Part shown: piece by piece, positions 57,085 to 64,000 of the stretch | How the letters are laid out: each line of letters starts with the position of its first letter | Position numbering within the stretch: position 1 is the first letter of the stretch | Assembly: GCA_015143295.1 (NCBI GenBank) | Contig: JABCRI010001343.1 | Span: forward strand, 1,054,001 to 1,118,000 | Direction of reading: 5' to 3' | Origin: Tetracentron sinense | Lineage: Eukaryota > Streptophyta > Magnoliopsida > Trochodendrales > Trochodendraceae | Length of the DNA: 64,000 bases | Notes under the pieces: model-generated | Told to the model about the DNA's origin: nothing | Databases searched by the model: none | The model's input: only the letters and a program-made list of their open reading frames with translations | Program-made: the position numbers and the translations under genes

Positions 57085-58990
57085 TTGATGGTTGTCAGAG
57101 GTACCCATGGAAACCTTCTTCAGGAGCTCTAGAGGTCTAAGGCATGGCGACGCTCCCTCACTTTTCATCTTCATCATAGTTATTAAAGCTCTTAGCAGAA
57201 TGATCTCTAGGGTGGCAGAGTCAGCCATCACTGGCTTTCCCATAGGGTGGGGAGGGTTATCTATATCCCATTTGTAATTCACTGATGACACACTGCTCTT
57301 GTGTGATGCTTCTTGTAGACAGCTTCTCCACTTGAGATGTCTTTTGAGATGTTTTGAGGTGGTGTCAGACCTAAAGATCAATCTCTCAAAAGAGAGAACT
57401 CGTTGGGGTTGGCGAGGTTCCCCATATTAAGGAATTAGCATCCATGCTAGGTTGCAAACTTGGTTCCCTCCTTGCCAAATACCTGGGCTTTTTGCTTGAG
57501 GCTGTTTTCAAAGCAAAATTAACTTGAGATTCCATCGACAAAATTTACAAAAGATTAGATGATTGAAAATTTGTATTCCTATCTAAGAGAGCAAATTAAT
57601 TCTCCTTAGAAGTGTCCTAGGTAATCTCTTAACATGCTTCCTTTCTCTAATATTTTGAAAGTCGGACCGGACCGGTTGGTTCAACTGGTAAAACTTGGAA
57701 CCACCAGTCCCTAAAATCACCAAAACCGGGCTCTTTTAAAAACCGTTCTTAAAATAGGAAACTGAAAGAATTGGCCGGTTCAACCGAAGAATCGGTGATA
57801 TAACCGGGAAAATCGTAATAACCGGCCATATATATATAAGGATAAAGGCCACGTTTCAGCCGGGCCGGTTGAACCGAGGACCAGAGACCCAACCGGTTCA
57901 ACCTTCGGTTCAGTTATGAAAACACTGCCTTTCTCTTTCGATTATGACTGTAGCGGTGGCTAAAAGACTCGAGAGGCTCCAAAAGAACTTCCTCTTGAAC
58001 GAGAGAGTGGACAATTGCAAATGTCGTCTTGTTAGTTAGATTACAGCTTGCCTTCCCCTATAAATGGGTGGAGTGAACATTCGCCCTTTGTCCCTGGATA
58101 ACAAGGTTCTTGTAGGAAAGTGCTCTGAAGGTATGGAATTGAAAGAGAGCCTATGGAGGAGGGTAATTTTGACAAAATACGGAGTGGTCTCTAACTGGAG
58201 CCTCCTGGGGTCATAGTCGTCATGGAGATGAATTTTAGAAGGGCATTATGGCTGGATGACAGATTTTCTCTGACAATATCTGATTCGTAGTAGAGGGAAT
58301 GAGGTGAGCTTATTGTTGGATAATGGTGTGGGGCCACCACCCTCCGCGATGACTTTTGTTTTATTGTGCTCTGCATCCTAGCCCAGGTCCCCCTTTCCCT
58401 TACAGATCGGTTTGGAAGGCGGGTCTGCCTCCAAATGTATCCTTCTTCCTTTGGACGGCAGCCCAAGACAAGATTCTAACATGTAACCACCTAAGAAGTA
58501 GAGGGTGGAAGATGGTCAACGATTGTTTCATGTGCCTAGACTCCAAGAAGTCGGTCAACCACCCTCTGCTCCATTGTCCTTTTACCTCTAAGGCCTGGAT
58601 TTATTTTCTTCTCGGTCAGGTGATCAGCTGGGTCTTTCTGTGCTTCTTTCGGGATTTCTTATCCTATTAGTTCTCGGTGCAACTGGGTGATGAGAGGTTC
58701 GAAGGTGGAATGTTGTTGCTTGCACCGGTAGCTTGGTCATTATGGAGAAAAAAGGAATTCTAGGGTATTCGAAGGATCCTCATCATCCCCTGTAAGGTTG
58801 GGCAACTCCTATTGAAATGGTGTTCTATCCATGAGGGTTGTGACGTAGCATGCTTATATTCATTGTTCTAATTCTACTTTATTTTGCGATGCTTTTATCT
58901 CTTATTTTGTTTCAAGACCCTGGGGTCACTCATTTATATCTCATTTTCCATCTTAATATATCTCATGATTACCGATCAAAAAAAAGAAAG
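57085..58990 (+). mobile_element. L1 fragment (ORF2 second half and 3' end), plus strand
   Basis: Reverse transcriptase from ETFFRSSRGLRHGDAPSLFI to TDDTLLLCDA (57110-57310), then frame-shifted pieces, and the zf-RVT tail at 58390-58670 (GLPPNVSFFLWTAAQDKILT; CFMCLDSKKSVNHPLLHCPF). The catalytic FADD reads FTDD, and there is a stop just before it. The 3' end is TTACCGATCAAAAAAAAG near 58972. A MITE with 9-bp duplications is inserted at 57649-57927. Confidence 0.88.
57649..57927. mobile_element. CCGGTTCAACC-rich MITE, 279 bp
   Basis: It is flanked by an exact 9-bp direct repeat CCTTTCTCT at 57640-57648 and 57928-57936. The ends are an imperfect TIR (TTTTGAAAGTCGGACCGG against CAGTGTTTTCATAACTGAACCG). 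The interior repeats ACCGGTTCAACC and GGTTGAACCGG many times. Nine-base duplications occur with Mutator-type elements, while CAGTG ends are seen in hAT MITEs, so the superfamily is open. Confidence 0.85.
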
Positions 58991-60240
58991 AAAGATCCCT
59001 TTCGAAGCGCAATGATCTCCCCTCCTGGGATTGGAGCTAAGACTCCTTTAGCTTTTGAAGAAGGCAGATACACTCCCCAATCTCCCTGTCCCTGAGGTTT
59101 CTTCTGAAGATGGGCCTCCCAATGATCTCATCATTCTTGCTATCAAAGTGATCTCTATCCAACAAGTCCTAAGTGAGGGTCAACCTGTATAACCTCAGAG
59201 CAGTTGCACAGAATCACCCTAAGTCACTCCTATCATCCTCCCATACTGAGACTCTGCTACCATCCTTAACTTCATATTTAGACTGCTCTAGTAATTGGTC
59301 TTGAACATGCATTTCCCTTTCACACCCTATTCCATGAGAGCAAGAAACTTGCTTAGTATCCCAATTCCTATTGGATACACCAAACTTGGAATCCATCACT
59401 CTCCTCTACATAGCCCCTTCTCTGCTGAAATGCCACAACCATTTACCTAGCAAAGCCATGCTCATGCGTTGGACTCTTCAGAAGCTCAACCCCACATACT
59501 CCTTTGGTTGGCACACGCTGCACACCTAATCCCACCTAACCAAGTGAAGCTTCCTCATATCCTCTGCCTTTACAAAGGAAGTCGACTGGAGCTTCTCTGA
59601 ACTTTTTTCTATTGTGGTCCGCATCGTGAAGATGGACATGTAAAATATAGGGAGATTTTCTAAGCACTCTTTATGAGAATGATCTTGCCATCAAGAGACA
59701 TTTCTTCTTCCAACAAGCAAGTATTTTTTCCATCTTCTCAATCACTGGATCTCAGGTGCTCTTCGATATTTCTCTTGCCCCAAGAGGGAGGCCAAGATAT
59801 TTGATGGGGAAACTCCTAACCTGCACCCCGTATCAACTGCACACTCCACGAAGCTCCCATCCGTATCATACTTCTCTCCAATCAAAGGGCTATTAGAGAG
59901 GTTAATATGCAAGCCAGATACCGCTTTGAAGCAACGGAAGACAGCACGAGCATAAGTCATCTACTCCCTAGATGCATCTAGGAAGATCAGGGTGTTGTCA
60001 ACATACTGAAGGTGATAGATTGTTGGACTGCCCTGCTCAGCCTGAAAACCCTTAAAAGAGCCAAGCTACGTCACCAACCAAGCCATTGAGCACCTCTGCC
60101 AGCAGAATAAATAGAAGTTGAGATAGAAGACAGCCTTTCCTGAAGCCACTGGGGTTAGATATGAAACTGATCGCAACTTCTTCACAAATCCAACTCCTCC
60201 ATTTAGAGCCAAAGCCTATTGAGCTTAGTTATAATTCAAT
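58991..60240 (-). mobile_element. L1 fragment (ORF2), minus strand
   Basis: The minus-strand reading has GFGSKWRSWICEEVAISFIS near 60200, then SGFRKGCLLSQLLFILLAEV, then FRCFKAVSGLHINLSNSPLI at 59930 and a C-terminal stretch VSVWEDDRSDLG at 59220. It is full of stops. It lies tail to tail with the plus-strand L1 fragment that ends at 58990, giving an inverted pair. Confidence 0.82.
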
Positions 60241-63104
60241 TTGTGGGCATACGGCAATATCAAACCGACTTTGGTTTGTGTTCCAGCCTCTAGATGAAAT
60301 ATTATCAACCTAGATCATAACTACTATCTTTAGTAATACATGAACCTTAGCTATTGTAAGGAGTTCATCCTACTACATTAAATCCAAGGTACTCGAACAT
60401 TTCCAAACAACAATTTTTACCGGCCCATCCAGGGATAAGGGTGGAAAGAAACACAACAGATCTTTATCATGGAAGAGACGACTTACGATTCTCCTCTGAA
60501 AATAAAAGGTAACATGTTAATTTAATAGTGGAAAGAGTTTTCTATTATCTTCTAACTATTTGAAGATTTATAGCCAACTCCTCCTTTGAAGCTAGCAGTT
60601 TGCATCCTGAATACCCCCAAGAACAATGCAAAACTATTGTTTAAAGGTTACATTCTTTTTCGAGTTTGATCTAATTACCTACAATTAAGAATTCGTATTA
60701 GAAATTTCACCAATTATCTTTTGAAAGTAGTATGAGAAAATATTAGTAAATAATCTCCAAATGAAAGACTCTTTAGGAAAGGGAAACACTCTAACGAAGA
60801 GATGACTAAAAATCTTAGAAAATGAGAGGGAGAAAGACTAAATAATCAGATACTTTGGTAGTAGGGCCCAATGGTTTTAGGGTTTCAGAGTATATTAGGT
60901 CATAGCATTAGTGGGACCCATCGGTAAGTACTATTAGATTAGAATAAAGTAGTGGGGCCCACTGGTATTAGGATCTTTGAGTGTGACTCATTGGTATTAC
61001 TGTATTAGAGGTCTAATATTGAGATCATCGGATTAGTGGGGTCCCATTGATAATTAGTATTTGGTTAAAAAGTACTTAAGAATTTAATTACTAAAATAGA
61101 CATGTAAAACGTAATAATATCTCATATAATTATATAATATAAGGATAATAATATCTAATGAAAAGTTGTTATATATGGCATTGTTTTTATGTTAGATATT
61201 AAAATTACATTGTTCTTTAAAAAAAAACAAAAACTTCTTGTATGCACTCACACAGATACAGAAATATATAATATATATCCGTATAGTATGTCTGTGTGTA
61301 ACTTATCCTTGTGCTAATGAGGAATCAAACTCATTGTTTAAAGAGTGTCCCTGGACACCATAAGAATTTGTTTTCTTTTAAATATATTTCATACCTGGTA
61401 GCAAAAAAAGGAAACGGAGCTACATTACACGTTTGAACAGTGATACCATGTTACATTTCTTGAACCATGAACCTTAAATCTTTGTAGGACTTTGGGTGCT
61501 TTTGTTTTCAACTTCAGTAATCCATTAGCTAGTCAAAGATACAGGTCATCACGTAAAAATGGGTTTTCTTGCCATTAAAATTGTCTGATCATGGGTAGTC
61601 ATCTCATGAGGGAAGAATATGAACCCTCATCTTGGAAGAAGCTTGACACAGATCGTGTTAATCCGAAATTTTAGTGCTCTTTTGAACATCCCTGTATGGT
61701 GTGGATGTGGTAAATTTTGGAACCAATAAAGGATCTATGGTAAAGGTATGCTCAAGGAATGTGGGTTACAGTCAAACACGACATAGGCATATGAACTCTT
61801 GTGGGGCTTCGAGATCTTCCAATGTTTCTTTTCAGACCACTATGAGAGAAAGAAATTATTTTCTGATACTGCATCTCATTTAATGTTATCTCTTGGGCTT
61901 TTTGGAAAGTGATGTTGCTCTAGACGCTCGTAAATATAACTGACCACATTGGGGATATGGTGGGAGCTCCAAGTATATTCATCGTAGTGCCAACAAAAGA
62001 GCTCATAGATTGTCCAGTGCGCATGTATTTTCCATAATTTACACCATGACAATACCCAGATATATAATTTGCACTTTTTATTAATTTATTTTTATCTTAC
62101 CTGGCAAAAGAATTATCTTTTCTGTATGAAAGATCCAGTTCATTGACTGGACTAATTAGAGTAGTGGATTCCTGTGGCTCAGTAAAGACTCCTCGGAAAT
62201 TCTGTAGGACCAGGGCTCACTGGATTGTTTCTTTACTTGTCAAGTGAAAAAGAAATGCAACTTATCTTCTTTCCAACCTTGATTAATCAATGACGCTATT
62301 TGCTGCAGAAAGTTTAATATTCTGTATTTTCCATGCATGTATTATAGAAGCTTTTGCTTCCATTCTAGCTTCTCTTGGTTCTGCACTTGTCCTTTTGAAG
62401 ATTGGTTTGTATAACTTGAAGAAGAAAAATGACAATGTAGGTTTGTCAATAAGCATTGAACCTGGCTTCTGATTGATTTGGTTGAATGATTTTCTTCATT
62501 GGCTATTCATCATGACTCAATGTTCCAAGTAATAGTCTACTTTGCTATGAGAAGAATGGTTTAAATTAACAGGAAAACATGTTTTATAAAGGGCATATGT
62601 TTTATAAAAGACATATCCATATGCTGGGCATGTGGAGGCAGGAGCGGAGCCACATGGGGCCCAGGGGGGGCTGAAGCCCCCCCTGAAATTTTGGTCAAAT
62701 TTTTTTTCCTATTGCCCTACTAGGGGTGTAGCCTGGGATAAGGGGCAAGGCGGGGGAACAAGGTGCTCTAGCCACCCCTAAACTTTTGAGAAAAAATATA
62801 TTCCTTACAAACAGACACAAATATACGCGATGACCCATGAACCCCCCCGCAAGAGAATCGAGGGCTGAGAGTTGAGACCCACAATCTGATTAGGATGTCT
62901 CCCATGTAAGAAATTAGATAGTAGCCCATCTAAGCTATCTAATTCTTTTGCTTGAACATGGGAAACATCCCAGAGGTGTGTTACTTGACCATAGTAACAG
63001 TTAGTAGGAGTTTACATAAGGAATGTTACCAACTATATTTGTGCACACACTCAGATTCTATGCATGTATGAGAAACATTTGTTGAAATAAGAACACATCC
63101 TTTT
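60241..63104. other. AT-rich intron sequence with minor repeats
   Basis: Around 60865-61050 a GTGGG(A/G)CCCA(C/T)(T/C)GGTA motif occurs four or five times at intervals of roughly 35-70 bp, a decayed minisatellite. At 62640-62700 a GGAGCGGAGCCA..GGGGGGCTGAAGCCCCCC stretch looks like the end of a common plant MITE or other repeat; its partner end was not found. At about 62896-62972 an inverted repeat pairs GATGTCTCCCATGTAAGAAA with the inverse of TTGAACATGGGAAACATC. No gene is recognised. Confidence 0.5.
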
Positions 63105-63262
63105 TTTTATTTGGTTCGACATCTTTCATCTATGGTAGTTGTCTGGGCCATCGTGGTATGGCCCTCTGGGGACTGGGTCGATCCCCGGAACTCCCCTTTA
63201 CGAGGAGCATAACCATACCGCCCTTCCTTGAGGGCGGGTATAAGTACGCATCTTTAACATTC
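63105..63262 (+). repeat. GC-rich patch, possible SINE head
   Basis: Markedly GC-richer than the surroundings. GGGCCATCGTGGTATGG loosely resembles a tRNA A-box and GGGTCGATCCCC about 35 bp on resembles a B-box. GGTATGG and CCATACC, and CGCCC and GGGCG, are inverted. No A-tail or target duplication was identified, so a SINE call is tentative. Confidence 0.25.
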
Positions 63263-63338
63263 GACGCTCTGTTCTTATTCAAATTAGTTTTCTCCATTTA
63301 TTTTTATATTTTCAACTAGTGCTTCTATAATGATGCAG

Positions 63339-63551
63339 CACCTTGTAACAACATATGGGGAGCATTTTCTTCAAAATATCCTTCATTCATCACAAGGGCT
63401 AAACCTCTCTTTGGATGGGGAGGCAAGCATGCAAACTGCTGTCACGAGAAGGGAGAGTCCAGTACCAAACTCCCAGAAAAAATTAACACCGGCGAAATTT
63501 GAAGCGTGGAAAATGTGGAATGAGGATGGTCTCTCTATTCAGAAAATCGCT
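63339..63551 (+). CDS. RecQ helicase exon: end of HRDC, start of helix-turn-helix region
   Basis: Acceptor ATGATGCAG ends at 63338, donor GTAATT starts at 63552. Seventy-one codons in phase 0: HLVTTYGEHFLQNI closes the HRDC fold, a variable linker follows, and KKLTPAKFEAWKMWNEDGLS with IQKIA begins the helix-turn-helix region found C-terminal to HRDC in WRN-type RecQ proteins. There are no stops and codon choice resembles the other exons. Confidence 0.93.
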
Positions 63552-63653
63552 GTAATTCTTATTGGAACATTTATAACCATGTATTATGTATTTCTTGATT
63601 TTTGCATGCTTCAAACCTTATTCTATTCTGATGAAAGTCTTTTTATCTTGTAG

Positions 63654-63863
63654 AACTTCCCTGAGAGACCAACTCCGATAAAAGTACAGACTGTTTTTGA
63701 ATATGTTCTTGAAGCTGCCCATGAAGGATTTGCAATCAATTGGACCAGATTCTGTGAGGAAGCTGAACTGACGCTTGAGGTGCTCTCAGAAATTCAGGCT
63801 GCTATCTCAAAAGTAGGGTCAAGAGAAAAATTGAAGCCTATCAAAAATGAATTACCAGAACAT
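63654..63863 (+). CDS. RecQ helicase exon: helix-turn-helix region
   Basis: Acceptor TATCTTGTAG ends at 63653, donor GTGAGT starts at 63864. Exactly 70 codons: FPERPTPIKVQTVFEYVLEA, then AHEGFAINWTRFCEEAELTL and KLKPIKNELPEH. It continues the domain with the alternating hydrophobic pattern of WRN C-terminal helix-turn-helix repeats. It ends in phase 0, and the gene carries on beyond the window. Confidence 0.92.
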
Positions 63864-64000
63864 GTGAGTTTTATAAAACCTTCCTAGAAATGAAAATTTT
63901 ACCTCAGTGTTTGTGAAGTACCATGTTGATTTGTGATCTATTTTGTGATAGACTTTGATTTTTAAGGATATATAATTTTGTTTTGGCTTAAATTTGCAAA
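63864..64000. other. Start of the next intron
   Basis: AT-rich sequence after the donor GTGAGT, cut by the window edge. Confidence 0.7.

Larger units (their letters stand above)
4596..63863 (+). other. Werner-type RecQ helicase gene, 3' part (eight exons)
   Basis: Whole-gene entry for the eight exons listed separately. The phases fit at every junction: 137 nt (2+135), 109 (108+1), 43 (2+39+2), 178 (1+177), 71 (69+2), 94 (1+93), 213 and 210, with no stop. All introns are GT-AG. The product runs from the C-terminal part of the zinc site (CDNC) through the RQC winged helix and HRDC to a helix-turn-helix region. Family knowledge: RecQ enzymes unwind DNA 3'-5' in the nucleus during repair and replication. 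The RQC stretch resembles human WRN (LP..-LRGS, then GTGKD..-WWKA-QLI). It does not look like Arabidopsis RECQL2 as I recall that protein, so no symbol is given. The ATPase exons and 5' end lie left of the window, and the gene continues to the right. Confidence 0.9.

Noticed and set aside
63160-63200. GGGTCGATCCCC as part of a tRNA gene
   Set aside because: No acceptor stem or anticodon arm can be folded around it.

Overview
This is plant nuclear DNA. The evidence is spliced exons with GT-AG introns of a Werner-type RecQ helicase, plant L1, RTE, Ty1/copia and hAT elements, MITEs, and an insert of plastid ycf1. I cannot name the species; the very long, transposon-filled introns suggest a medium-to-large angiosperm genome.

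One plus-strand host gene spans almost the whole window. Eight in-phase exons (4596-4732, 18853-18961, 45720-45762, 45963-46140, 47635-47705, 47862-47955, 63339-63551, 63654-63863) join without a stop into about 350 residues. They encode the C-terminal half of a RecQ helicase: the end of the zinc site and the RQC winged helix, then HRDC, then a helix-turn-helix region like that of WRN. The ATPase exons lie left of the window and the gene continues to the right. Three introns are 14.1, 26.8 and 15.4 kb long. Nearly everything else in the window is transposons inside these introns.

Layout. 1-3960: L1 fragment carrying a MITE, then an RTE relic, both upstream of the first visible exon. 4733-18852 (intron): a 2.3-kb solo LTR with exact ACATT target duplications and two arrays of palindromes; a plus-strand copia element split by a minus-strand copia fragment, which is itself split by a second solo LTR and by a hAT-like element carrying a MITE. 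18962-45719 (intron): a minus-strand L1 (A) split by a second minus-strand L1 (B), which is split by a 6.5-kb hAT transposon with a decayed transposase; then a copia scrap, a long-TIR element, and a nearly full-length plus-strand L1 (C) with an intact 1204-codon ORF2. 46141-47634 (intron): L1 scrap and a plastid ycf1 insert. 47956-63338 (intron): a hAT-like element with a strong hairpin, several MITEs, a possible LTR with primer-binding site, two L1 fragments in opposite orientation, and AT-rich intron sequence.

No tRNA or rRNA gene, CRISPR array or intact second host gene was found. I see no convincing undescribed system. The most notable observations are the nesting order with exact target duplications, the regularly spaced palindromes of the first solo LTR, the intact L1 with its ATGA-overlapping frames, and inverted L1 copies within one intron that could give double-stranded RNA in the pre-mRNA.
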